The notes under the pieces are model-generated. The model was not told the origin of the DNA. It saw only the letters and a program-made list of their open reading frames with translations, and ran no database searches. The translations under genes were made by a program, and so were the position numbers. Below are positions 1 through 8,026 of a DNA stretch of 19,893 nucleotides, piece after piece. The stretch comes from Bacteroidales bacterium UBA4788 (GTDB lineage: Bacteria; Bacteroidota; Bacteroidia; Bacteroidales; VadinHA17). The number at the start of each line of letters is the position of its first letter. The first letter of the stretch is position 1. The stretch is from positions 11,102 to 30,994 of the forward strand of contig DHGW01000036.1 of NCBI GenBank assembly GCA_002402965.1, in the 5' to 3' direction.

Positions 1-1198
1 CTTTGTGATTGGCAGAATCAGATTTCAGTAGCTGTTCCAGTACAAGAGCGGTGTACTTGTCTGCCACCTTCGGGATATCAGCCTGAATTTTCTCCAGCAA
101 CCCTGTTCTCATACGGCTTATTTCTGCCTGGTATTTCCCTGACGGATAGTACCTGAGATACTCCTCGCATCCTGCCAGGTCGCCACTGACGGCCTTCCTG
201 TAATAGCCAGTCTCAGACTCGCTGTAACTAAGCGCCCTTTTTCTGTTTAATTCGGCGACATATTTCCCCTCCGGAAAGAGCTTCAGGTACCTGTCTCACT
301 CGATGAAACTGCCATTGATAGCGCTATTATATAAATCATTCTCCGCATTTGCCAGCTTATCTGCCCTGAGAGATTTTACTTCGCCGATATATTTACCGGA
401 AGGGTATCGCTCAATATACAGATCACATGAATCGAAGGTGCCGTTCAGAGCGCCCTGGTATGCCCTGAATTCAATTTCCTCCAGGAGTTTGTCACGCAGT
501 GCCCTGGCCTTTCCTGTATATTTTCCATCCGGATAGTTTTTCATGAAGTCTTCAAGTTCCGGGGTTGAACCCTTTATGGCTTTCAGGTATGCAGTCTCCT
601 CCTCAAGCAAATCTCTCCTGGTCTTCACGATCTTCACATACTTCCCTTCCGGATACCGGGACTGGTACTCATCACATTTTGCCATGGTACCGTTCATTGC
701 CCTTGAATAAAAAATATATTCAAGCCTCTCGCCGGCTTCCTCTGCGTAAGGGGTGCCCGGGTAATCATAGACTATACTCTCATAGGCGGTGGGAGAGTCA
801 GAGCGGCGTGCCTTCCTGAGCCTGTTATCCCGTTCATTGTAGTATCGGTAAAAAACAGATTCGTTAAACGGAAAAATCAGTTGCAGGCTTCCGGATATCC
901 CGGCATAGACAAACGGGGTGTTCCGCTCATAAGCCATTTTTTCATCCGTTAAATTATAGATAGAATATGATGTGATCGGAATCCTGTAACCGATAAACGC
1001 CTTTATGCCGACAAAGGGAGATGCCTCGATGCTGATCCTGGTGTCAAGGAACCGGGAAAAACTGTACTCCAGTTCATCACCGTATGAGCCAAAAACACGT
1101 TCTCCTTCATAATAACTGCCCATGCCGGTACCGTCAGCGCCAAATGGGAAAAGATACAAATCCGCCCCGGCGGTAACGTTGAAGTATCTTGCATTCAA
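1..1198 (-). pseudogene. Broken beta-strand-rich envelope protein with YPxGKY repeats (5'-truncated, internal TGA, 3' end outside window)
   Basis: The readable frame runs from a TTG at 1198 to a TGA at 296-298 (300 codons), then stays open for 98 codons to the window edge. The first ~115 residues are rich in alternating hydrophobic/aromatic strands ending in QLIFPF, as in small outer-membrane barrel domains. From about residue 120 the protein is charged and helical and contains 40-43-residue repeats centred on YPxGKY. The repeats continue beyond the TGA, so the stop is internal to the original gene. No signal peptide precedes the strands: in this frame a TAA lies nine codons above the TTG. 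The real N-terminus is therefore missing, and the sequence just upstream belongs to a different protein, a Reg_prop sensor. The repeats recall TPR-like or BamD-like helical repeats, but I do not recognise the family and assign no function. An assembly error is an alternative to true decay. Confidence 0.7.
85..700 (-). repeat. Five tandem protein repeats of 40-43 residues (AxxG...C-D/E-x-Y...YPxGKY)
   Basis: Reading leftwards on the minus strand, repeat units start at about 700, 580, 451, 322 and 193, giving periods of 40, 43, 43 and 43 codons. Each unit begins with A-[MILV]-[NKS]-G and reaches [YF]P-x-GKY about 15 residues later, followed by a charged helix. A Cys precedes the D/E-x-Y motif in units 1, 3 and 5, unit 2 has Leu there, and unit 4 has the TGA stop at exactly that place. 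The repeats are degenerate at DNA level and recognisable only as protein. Confidence 0.8.
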
Positions 1199-1200
1199 CG

Positions 1201-2112
1201 TATTTCCCCTCCGGTGCGGGCAGGTTTACCAGGGTGCCAGTACCTGTATTCAGTATGTTTATCCCTGCCTCATCATCACTCCAGAAGAAGAATGGCCTGC
1301 CACGAAAGTCTTCATTGTCAATCTCCTTCTCCGGAGTGAATTCATTGCTGAGAGTGTCGCACCTGAAAAGACCGTACTTGCAGAATAGCCAGGCAGTCCC
1401 TCTCCCGGAAATATGGATCACGGGATTCAGCAGATCGTTGTGCAGGGATGATGACCTGTAATGCCCGTAAGGCAGGGAGGCCTCATAATGGCAGATGATA
1501 CTGTCACCTGAGATTTCTCCCCGGAATACCTTCATAATCAGTCTCAAATCTATAAAACAGCCATGGCCGGCCGTCATTGTCAAATGCAATTGACGGATAT
1601 TGTCCCCTGACTCCGGGCTGGAGAACATCAATGCTTACCAGCCTTAATACTTTAAGGGTTTGAGCCCGTGGATTGTAACTGCAAATCACAGTGTCGAATG
1701 CAATCCATACATTTTCTCCGGGACCGGTTATAACATCCGATGCCGGGATATCCCTTAATGCTCCGGGGAGGGCTGGCCTGAAGTTGTCATTTGCCCTGTC
1801 ATACATAAATACCGGACGGCCCGCGGTGATTGTCCATACATTATTCTGACCGTCGGTGATTACCTTGTTCGGGATAAAGAAAGGTATGGAGCCCGGATCA
1901 GCAGGGTTATGGTAGTAGTTTCTGAACTCATGTCCGTCAAACCGGCTGAGACCGTCCCATGTTGCCAGCCATAAAAATCCGGTCTTATCCTGTGTAATGC
2001 TGTTAATTACATTGTGTGGCAGGCCGTTCTCCGTGGTATACTTCTTAAGCTGGTACCGGTTCTGGGCAGGAAGCAGGCATTGCGAGGCTATTCCCAGCCA
2101 TAAAGCGCACAA
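1201..2112 (-). pseudogene. 5' fragment of a Reg_prop (two-component regulator propeller) sensor gene, frameshifted and truncated
   Basis: The N-terminal part (2112 to about 1520) has a hydrophobic signal-like stretch ending LLPAQ. It is followed by YTTENGLPHNVINSITQDKTG and FLWLATWDGLSRFDGHEF, the signature first blade of the periplasmic propeller of Bacteroidota hybrid two-component sensors. This frame stops at 1504-1506. Coherent propeller sequence continues in another frame from about 1520 to 1201, with ISGRGTAWLFCKYGLF and a later FFFWSDDEAG blade. Removing one base, most simply from the C4 run at 1519-1522, restores DYEGIPGEISGDSI. Only about 300 residues survive; the remaining blades, Y_Y_Y domain, transmembrane segment and kinase/regulator modules are absent. 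No ATG or GTG occurs in frame between the upstream TGA and the signal sequence, so the start is TTG at 2112 or has been lost. In intact relatives such sensors often control polysaccharide utilisation loci; nothing here shows a target. Confidence 0.8.
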
Positions 2113-2281
2113 AGTTAGCAGACGTACAAGGTTCCTTTTGCCGCAGAAATAAGTCTGGTCAGGTCCTCACACTAAAGAGGTTGTTATTCTATGATTTAAA
2201 GGTACAAAAAGATTTCTCAGGACACCATCATTAATATTTAGCATATTTGTCTGCATATAAGCTTAATTAAGGAATCCTGCC
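2113..2281. other. Divergent intergenic region between sensor pseudogene and oxidoreductase
   Basis: This AT-rich stretch separates the two divergent genes. The plus-strand gene has a modest ribosome-binding site (AAGGA at about 2270-2274) seven bases before its ATG. A perfect 10-bp palindrome, CTTAATTAAG at 2262-2271, overlaps the start of that site. CATATTTG at 2242-2249 differs by one base from the Bacteroidota -7 element TAnnTTTG, but I see no matching -33 TTTG at normal spacing, so a promoter call would be weak. On the minus strand TACCTTTA (at about 2199-2206) is an equally weak -7 candidate. Confidence 0.4.
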
Positions 2282-3343
2282 ATGTCAAATCTATTCTCCC
2301 CGCTTACCATAAGAGGCATCACCCTCAAAAACCGGATAGTCATGTCGCCAATGTGTCAGTATTCGGCAAGAGACGGGTTTGCCAACGACTGGCATCTGGT
2401 ACATTACGGAACAAGGGCTGCCGGCGGAACAGGCCTGATAATTGTTGAGGCCACGGCAGTATGGCCCGAGGGACGGATCACGCCCGGCGATATGGGACTA
2501 TGGAGTGATGATCACATCCCAGGCCTGCGCCGGGTTGCCGATTTTATACAACAGCTGGGTTCGGTAGCCGGGATACAGCTTGGCCATGCAGGGCGAAAAG
2601 CATCCTGCGCCCTGCCCGGGGAAGGAGGTAAACAGCTCGACCTGAAAAACGGCGGTTGGGAGACGGTGGCTCCATCGGCTATCCCTTTCAGTCCCGGCGA
2701 GCGACCGCCGGTAGTGGCCGACAACGTCTGCCTCGAAAGAATCATTAACGGATTCCGGGAAGCGGCCACACGCGCCCTGAAGGCAGGATTCAGGGTGGCA
2801 GAAATCCACAGCGCCCACGGTTACCTGCTCCATGAATTCCTGTCGCCCCTGAGCAACATCCGTACTGACGAATACGGCGGATCATTTGAAAACCGTACCA
2901 GGTTGTTACTGCAGGTAACTGAAGCTGTCAGATCGGTGTGGCCTGAAGAGCTCCCGCTGCTTGTCCGGATATCCTCAACTGACTGGACTGAAGGAGGATG
3001 GAGCCCTGATGAGAGCGCCAGGCTGGCGCCACTGCTGCAACAGGCTGGTGCAGACCTCATTGACTGCTCTTCCGGTGGCAGCGTCCATAGTGCGAAAATC
3101 CCCGCCGGGCCTGGCTATCAGGTACCATTCGCAGAGATGATAAAGAAGACCGGCATTCTTGCGGGGGCCGTGGGAATGATAACTGAAGCACAGCAGGCGG
3201 AGGAGATAGTGTCTGAAGACAGGGCAGACCTTGTTCTCATTGGGAGAGAACTGCTTCGCAACCCGTATTTCCCGCTGCAGGCGGCAGGAGAGCTCAACAC
3301 CCGGACTGAATGGCCTGTTCAATATATCAGAGCAAAACAGTAG
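2282..3343 (+). CDS. NADH:flavin oxidoreductase, Old Yellow Enzyme family (YqjM/NamA type)
   Basis: A complete 353-residue FMN-dependent ene-reductase of the Old Yellow Enzyme superfamily. These TIM-barrel enzymes use NAD(P)H to reduce activated C=C bonds of enals, enones or nitro compounds. Visible hallmarks are SPMCQYSA at residues 22-29, with Cys25 and Tyr27 matching the redox-tuning Cys and the Tyr of YqjM; QLGHAGRKAS near 99-108; the substrate-anion pair His176 and His179 in EIHSAHGYLLHEFLSPLSN; the DEYGGSFENRTR stretch at 196-207; and IGRELLRNPYFP near 320-331 (FMN phosphate binding). The length is normal for the YqjM class and no key residue is missing. The start is supported by AAGGA just upstream. 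It is a lone gene, divergent from the sensor pseudogene and convergent with nfo, so context gives no pathway. Physiological substrates of this class are often unknown; oxidative or electrophile detoxification is inference. Confidence 0.93.
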   Translation: MSNLFSPLTIRGITLKNRIVMSPMCQYSARDGFANDWHLVHYGTRAAGGTGLIIVEATAVWPEGRITPGDMGLWSDDHIPGLRRVADFIQQLGSVAGIQLGHAGRKASCALPGEGGKQLDLKNGGWETVAPSAIPFSPGERPPVVADNVCLERIINGFREAATRALKAGFRVAEIHSAHGYLLHEFLSPLSNIRTDEYGGSFENRTRLLLQVTEAVRSVWPEELPLLVRISSTDWTEGGWSPDESARLAPLLQQAGADLIDCSSGGSVHSAKIPAGPGYQVPFAEMIKKTGILAGAVGMITEAQQAEEIVSEDRADLVLIGRELLRNPYFPLQAAGELNTRTEWPVQYIRAKQ

Positions 3344-3422
3344 GACAGATAATGGCGCACATAGCGCAATGGAAAAGAGCCAGCTGATATTGTTTTCACT
3401 TTAGAACCCGTCGGCTGCCCTT
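3344..3422. other. Convergent intergenic gap between the oxidoreductase and nfo
   Basis: In these 79 bp between two convergent stop codons I see only a weak 4-bp stem (GCGC-ACATA-GCGC, about 3353-3365) with no U-tract on either side. I do not call a terminator. Confidence 0.4.
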
Positions 3423-4265
3423 CTATTTCTGCAGGGAGTAGAGATACTTAATCTCCTCCGCCCAGAGGGTCTCATCGGGCGTCTCAAGGATCAGTGGCAT
3501 GCCGTCAAACCGCGGGTCATTCATTATCAGGCTGAAGACATCACCGCCAATTTCTCCCTTGCCAAGGCTGTCATGCCTGTCAACGCGCGAGCCGAAAGCT
3601 TTTTTGGATTCATTCAGGTGCATCCCCTTAAGGTATCTGAACCCAACCACACTTTCAAAATCTTTAAAGACTTTTTCGAAACCTTCCGGTGTCGACAGAT
3701 CATACCCGGAGGTATAGGCATGACATGTGTCTATGCATACTCCCACCCTGCTCTTGTCATCAACCCTGTCAAGGATGTGCCTGAGGTGTTCAAACCGATA
3801 TCCCAGGTTTGTACCCTGACCGGCAGTGTTCTCAATTACGGCAATCACTCCGTGCGTCTTTTCAAGGGCGATGTTGACTGATTCGGCAATCAGGTCCAGG
3901 CACTCCTCCTCGGTCATCTTCCCGAGGTGGCTTCCGGGGTGGAAGTTGAGTCTGTCAAGGCCCAGCTGTTCGCATCTTTTCATCTCATCAATGAATGAGT
4001 AGCGTGATCTCCCAAGCCCGTCAGGATCAGGACTGCCCAGGTTGATCAGGTAACTGTCGTGCGGCAGTATCTGGTGAGGCTTGAAATCAAATTCCTCGCA
4101 CCGTTTGCGAAAGGCCTCAATGCTCTTAGTGGTGAGCGGAGGAGCAACCCATTGCTTCTGGTTTTTGGTGAAGAAGGCAAATGCCTTCGCTCCTATCTCA
4201 TGTGCATTCAGCGGGGCGTTCTCCACGCCGCCTGATGCACTGATGTGTGCTCCGACGTATTTCAT
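3423..4265 (-). CDS. nfo: Endonuclease IV (deoxyribonuclease IV, AP endonuclease)
   Basis: A complete 280-residue AP endonuclease of the Nfo/Apn1 family. It cleaves the DNA backbone 5' of abasic sites in base-excision repair and acts in the cytoplasm with a trinuclear zinc centre. Every zinc ligand known from the E. coli enzyme is present at the same residue number: His69, His109, Glu145, Asp179, His182, His216, Asp229, His231 and Glu261. The signatures YVGAHISASGG (N-terminus), NFHPGSH, VIENTAGQG, GVCIDTCHAYTSGYD, MHLNESKK, DRHDSLGKGEIG and LILETP are intact. Its ATG lies 15 bp after the stop of the usher gene, with no clear Shine-Dalgarno sequence. It is thus probably read through from the surface-structure genes upstream, although the function is unrelated. 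It is the last gene of the run. Confidence 0.97.
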   Translation of the reverse strand: MKYVGAHISASGGVENAPLNAHEIGAKAFAFFTKNQKQWVAPPLTTKSIEAFRKRCEEFDFKPHQILPHDSYLINLGSPDPDGLGRSRYSFIDEMKRCEQLGLDRLNFHPGSHLGKMTEEECLDLIAESVNIALEKTHGVIAVIENTAGQGTNLGYRFEHLRHILDRVDDKSRVGVCIDTCHAYTSGYDLSTPEGFEKVFKDFESVVGFRYLKGMHLNESKKAFGSRVDRHDSLGKGEIGGDVFSLIMNDPRFDGMPLILETPDETLWAEEIKYLYSLQK

Positions 4266-4280
4266 TGGATTCAGTTTTGT

Positions 4281-7200
4281 CTACCGGTCAATAAGCGGTT
4301 TTTCGTAGACAAAGATATCAGTGAATCCCAATCCTGCAAGTTCAGGATAGTACGGATATGTCTCTTCCCGGGTAAAGAATCCGGTTATTACAACCCTGTA
4401 TCTCTCCCATTCCTCAATAATCTCGACAGGCTTTTTCAGTCTTTTTTCGATCTTCAGTTTTGCCCTCTCTGCCTCTGCTTCCCTGCGATAGCTCCCGGCG
4501 TGGAGAACAAATCTGGGCATGGGCGGCGGGGGTGGTGCAATTTCTTCAACTGCCACCGGGAGGTCTGGTACAATCTCCTCTGCTTCTTCCTTCATTACCG
4601 GCACTTCTGCCTTCTCCTGTTCTTCAGGCAGCTCAATCACCGGCTCCATTACTGCCGGCACCACCGGCACAAGGCCTGTTTCCGATTCATGAAGCACTGT
4701 GATATCCTCAAAGCCGTGCTTCCTCAGCAAGGGGATAAACTCCCTGACCTCGTTGGTGTCTGCGAATCCGGTTATCTGCACCTTGAATTGACCGCTCTCG
4801 CTACGAATTGTAACCAGCTTTTCTGCAGCGGCAAGCAGCCTGTCGCTCATTGAGACCGTCTCTTCGAGGGTACTGAAGGCCCCTAGTTGCACTGTTGTGC
4901 CCCTGATGACCACAGGCATTGGCTCTTCAATAACCGTCTCCTTAACTACCGCAAGGGAGTCTTCTTTGGTCTGGGTAATCCATTCACCCTTCACGGCCTT
5001 ATTGGAGATCACCCATATTTCGGTGATGCCCTGGTCATGAATAACTGGTATGTATTTCTCCAGATCCTCGCGGTCATCAAATCCTGTTATTCGCACCTTC
5101 CAGAATCCGTCTTCCTCAAACAGCTCCACCTTCTTGTCGAGGGCTCCTTCGACTTTCTTCTTCATTATCTCCGCATAGAGCTTGTTCCTGAACGCACCGA
5201 ACTGCACGGCATAGTAGTCTTCGGTTATCGTTACCAGCTCGCGTGTCACTTCATGGATTACGAGGTACGATGTGTCCTTATCCACAGTCCTTACGGGCTC
5301 AGGAGGAGTCACCTTCAGGGTATCGGTACCAACACCGAAGTCAGGAACCTCTGCCATGTCAGCCACTGCGGCAGAGTCAGGCTGTATGACAGTCTCAGGA
5401 AGCAGCTCCGGCTTTCTCAGCGTAAAGTCAAGTCCCTCAACATAATCACCTTCCCTGTTGGTCATGATGCTGAACGCAATGGAATCTGGCTCCGATACCA
5501 GGTTAAGCCGCCTGAGCTGGGCTGTGTCAACCCTGACGTAATATGAGCCGGGCGAAAGTCCGAAGCAACTGTAGTAGCCATCCGGTTCGGTAATCGCTTT
5601 GGATACGGGTGTGCGGTCACTCCGGAGGATATTTACAATCACCCTGCCGGCACCCGATGTAACCCCATCTTTTACCATCATTACAGAACCCGTTGCCTCT
5701 CCCTCGACATTAATTGGTATGTCGATCTGCTTCAGCATATTGGCATCGGTAACAACTGCGTACGTTTTTTTACGTAGTCTCCAGGAGATATCACTGAAGT
5801 TACTTTCATCAAGCTCAATAAAGTGTTTAACATACGGTTCCATACCAATGATATGGATTACAGAGTCCTTCTCACTGTATTCTATTCTTCCGCTGTTTGA
5901 TCTTACTGCCAGGCCTCCGGCTTTAGGTTCTCCGTCATCACGTATGCCGTTAGCATTGAAATCAAGAAATGCAACAATGGATACTCCACCCCTTCCGACG
6001 TTTGTGCGGTTGTCAGCTTTCAGGAATGAGGTTTTCTTGTCACTTACCAGGCTTCCGCGGGCATATTGAACCAGAGTAGTATGTTCATTGCTCTGACGGG
6101 CAGAAACACCCACCTGCGCAAATGAGAAATCGAACCGCATCCCTATTTCACCCATAGTCAGGTTATTACGGAAGTTGCGTTCAAATGACAAGTTAAGATA
6201 ACCCCTTTCCATCAGCCGCTTCTCAACACTTATCTTGCCGGACAGAAATTCATTAGAGGTATAATTATACTGGGCCTGGGGCATAATAACGAAGTTGGCC
6301 GGTAACCTGAAACCGAGAGAAAGCTGGCTGTAAAGATTCGGATCAAAATAGTCCGAGAATACTCCGTAAGTAGTCATATTCACACTCATCCCTGACATGG
6401 CTCCTGCAACCATCCATTCGGCTGTGGTAAATTTTGAACCCGGGAAATTAATCCTGTGATAGGAAACCCTGGAATAGGCTCCCAACTTTTTAAATTTTAC
6501 AGGGATCGACAGTGAGGCTTTTACCTCATCAAGATAGTTATAAGAAATGGCCTTCTGGTTTCTGTCATACCAGATATAGTTCAAATCCAACTGTACGTTG
6601 GATGGCAGGCGATATGTCATTGTTCCCTTTGCCCTTACTCCGTGAGTGTAGTCACCAGAGAGCAGTAAATTGTTGGTTATTCTGACAGAAGCATTCACAA
6701 ATGGCATCAGAGGCCCGTCAGGAAGAGATGACAGGTATTCAAATCCTCCACCCAGGGTGATATGCTTTGTTGCTCCGTAACGTATGTCGGCTCTTGAAAA
6801 GCGGCTCCAGGAAGAGTCCTCAACCACGCCGCCACTGAGTGTATATTCAAGTTCTTTATGTGGCATAAAATTGAAAGGGATGCTGATATTCTGCTCGCGG
6901 GTCCTTTCCTCTCCCCACGGACCATAAAACTTTAGTTTCACAAGAGTATTCCCATATACCAGCGGGACTTCGAAAGTGAAAAAACCGGAGGCATCTGCCT
7001 TTACATAATCAACCAGCACGTTATTTACATAAAGTTCTACGGTCCATCCCGGCTCTGTCCGGTCTGTCAGGGAATAAGTCCCGAACGACCTTCTGAAAGT
7101 TGTAGGTGTATTGGTTACCTGGACGCCCACAACATGGTTAAAAAGTGAAGATGTAGCGTTGGCATTTATCTTGCCAAGCACTATCTGGCGCATCCAGCTT

Positions 7201-8006
7201 CGGTCATTGTTTACATGACGCCACATGTAGTGCTGCTGCTTCTCACTGAAGGGCGCAGCAGTATACATCGTAAGTGATGCGGTGGCCTCTCCGCCGGCAA
7301 TGACTGAGCCAAGCGCCAGATTGAAGCGACCTTCAGCCTTTCCCCCGGACTGTTGACTTGCATATGCTGACCAGTCGGCCATTCCAACCCTGAACCCGGG
7401 ATAACTCCTTCCGACAGTTGTATCTGCCTGGATCTCTCCTTTTAGCCTGGTAAGATTTCTTCGCATCTCATCCTGGCGGATCTCTCTTATTGCCGGCAGT
7501 TCAATCTTGGTTTCTATTGTGACGGTAAGATCCCTGAAACTAAAGTTACAGTCCAGTCCGAATACCCTGCCATAATAAACTGATTTCAGGTAAAGAGATG
7601 TCTCGGTCCGGATAAGTGCATCCGGTTCCAGCTGAAAGATTTTGCTGCCATATTCTATCTGATTATTTATCCTGCTGATTGTGTATGGATCTTCAGGAGT
7701 AATGAAAAATCCGGTAACAGTCTCCAGGTCATCAGAAACAATATTCCTGACCTTTAAAAAGTTAAACAAGTCGCTTACAGGCAGGTAGACCTCTTCCTCC
7801 CTGATGAGTGCGTCAATTTCACGTATTCCGATGTGTGGGATCTTAACATATACAGGAATTTCATCGTACTGTATTTCTTCCTGTGCAAAAACGCTGCCCG
7901 TCCACGGCAACAGGCAAATTATCAAAGCTATGATTCTTATTCCATGAGAAAGTAAATGCATAGAGTCGAGATGCCCCGGATTTTCATATGCATTTCTTTC
8001 TGTCAT
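4281..8006 (-). CDS. FimD/PapC-like outer-membrane usher with SdrD-like, CPR-like and three C-terminal SPOR-like domains
   Basis: The product has 1241 residues. A signal peptide lies at about 16-41 (HLLSHGIRIIALIICLLP... cleaved after VFA-Q). The start at 8006 has AAAGGC upstream, while Met16 is an alternative nearer the signal peptide. Residues 45-165 form a periplasmic N-terminal domain. Residues ~200-640 are usher barrel-like, with alternating strands (for example KGTMTYRLPSN and LGFRLPANFVIMPQAQY). A plug-like beta segment sits at ~322-370 (VELYVNNVLVDYVKADASG, then PLVYGNTLVKLKFYGPWGE), as in chaperone-usher ushers. Next come an SdrD-B-like calcium-loop motif, FLDFNANGIRDDGEP, at 680-694, and a carboxypeptidase-regulatory-like domain at 770-830. 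Three SPOR-like domains at about 930-1001, 1036-1105 and 1163-1236 are separated by acidic, proline-rich linkers; each has the (Q/H)-x-G-x-[FY] opening and a V-x-I-TGF core. SPOR domains bind peptidoglycan stripped of stem peptides, mostly at septa. Ushers place their C-terminal domains in the periplasm, so the topology fits. It lies 20 bp after the DUF4402 gene. The usher assignment rests on pattern only. Confidence 0.8.
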   Translation of the reverse strand: MTERNAYENPGHLDSMHLLSHGIRIIALIICLLPWTGSVFAQEEIQYDEIPVYVKIPHIGIREIDALIREEEVYLPVSDLFNFLKVRNIVSDDLETVTGFFITPEDPYTISRINNQIEYGSKIFQLEPDALIRTETSLYLKSVYYGRVFGLDCNFSFRDLTVTIETKIELPAIREIRQDEMRRNLTRLKGEIQADTTVGRSYPGFRVGMADWSAYASQQSGGKAEGRFNLALGSVIAGGEATASLTMYTAAPFSEKQQHYMWRHVNNDRSWMRQIVLGKINANATSSLFNHVVGVQVTNTPTTFRRSFGTYSLTDRTEPGWTVELYVNNVLVDYVKADASGFFTFEVPLVYGNTLVKLKFYGPWGEERTREQNISIPFNFMPHKELEYTLSGGVVEDSSWSRFSRADIRYGATKHITLGGGFEYLSSLPDGPLMPFVNASVRITNNLLLSGDYTHGVRAKGTMTYRLPSNVQLDLNYIWYDRNQKAISYNYLDEVKASLSIPVKFKKLGAYSRVSYHRINFPGSKFTTAEWMVAGAMSGMSVNMTTYGVFSDYFDPNLYSQLSLGFRLPANFVIMPQAQYNYTSNEFLSGKISVEKRLMERGYLNLSFERNFRNNLTMGEIGMRFDFSFAQVGVSARQSNEHTTLVQYARGSLVSDKKTSFLKADNRTNVGRGGVSIVAFLDFNANGIRDDGEPKAGGLAVRSNSGRIEYSEKDSVIHIIGMEPYVKHFIELDESNFSDISWRLRKKTYAVVTDANMLKQIDIPINVEGEATGSVMMVKDGVTSGAGRVIVNILRSDRTPVSKAITEPDGYYSCFGLSPGSYYVRVDTAQLRRLNLVSEPDSIAFSIMTNREGDYVEGLDFTLRKPELLPETVIQPDSAAVADMAEVPDFGVGTDTLKVTPPEPVRTVDKDTSYLVIHEVTRELVTITEDYYAVQFGAFRNKLYAEIMKKKVEGALDKKVELFEEDGFWKVRITGFDDREDLEKYIPVIHDQGITEIWVISNKAVKGEWITQTKEDSLAVVKETVIEEPMPVVIRGTTVQLGAFSTLEETVSMSDRLLAAAEKLVTIRSESGQFKVQITGFADTNEVREFIPLLRKHGFEDITVLHESETGLVPVVPAVMEPVIELPEEQEKAEVPVMKEEAEEIVPDLPVAVEEIAPPPPPMPRFVLHAGSYRREAEAERAKLKIEKRLKKPVEIIEEWERYRVVITGFFTREETYPYYPELAGLGFTDIFVYEKPLIDR

Positions 8007-8026
8007 CAGCTACTGCCTTTCAGACA

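Noticed and set aside
296..298. TGA as a genuine selenocysteine codon
   Set aside because: The protein is a structural repeat with no redox motif, only one unit is affected, and I see no obvious strong hairpin after the codon. A point mutation is simpler.
1134..1631. A separate small gene starting at 1631
   Set aside because: Its first ~35 codons are out-of-frame sensor sequence and the rest is propeller sequence continuing the upstream gene, so it is the second half of a frameshifted pseudogene.
2262..2271. Palindrome CTTAATTAAG as an operator
   Set aside because: Palindromic AT-rich 10-mers are common by chance in such a region. It appears once and has no paired site.
3353..3365. Short GCGC...GCGC hairpin as a bidirectional terminator
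   Set aside because: Only four base pairs and no T-tract on either strand.
4245..5546. Long plus-strand open frames (about 200 codons each) opposite the usher
   Set aside because: They lie wholly antisense to a well-supported coding frame, their products are compositionally odd (runs of Cys/Leu/His), and they lack recognisable domains.
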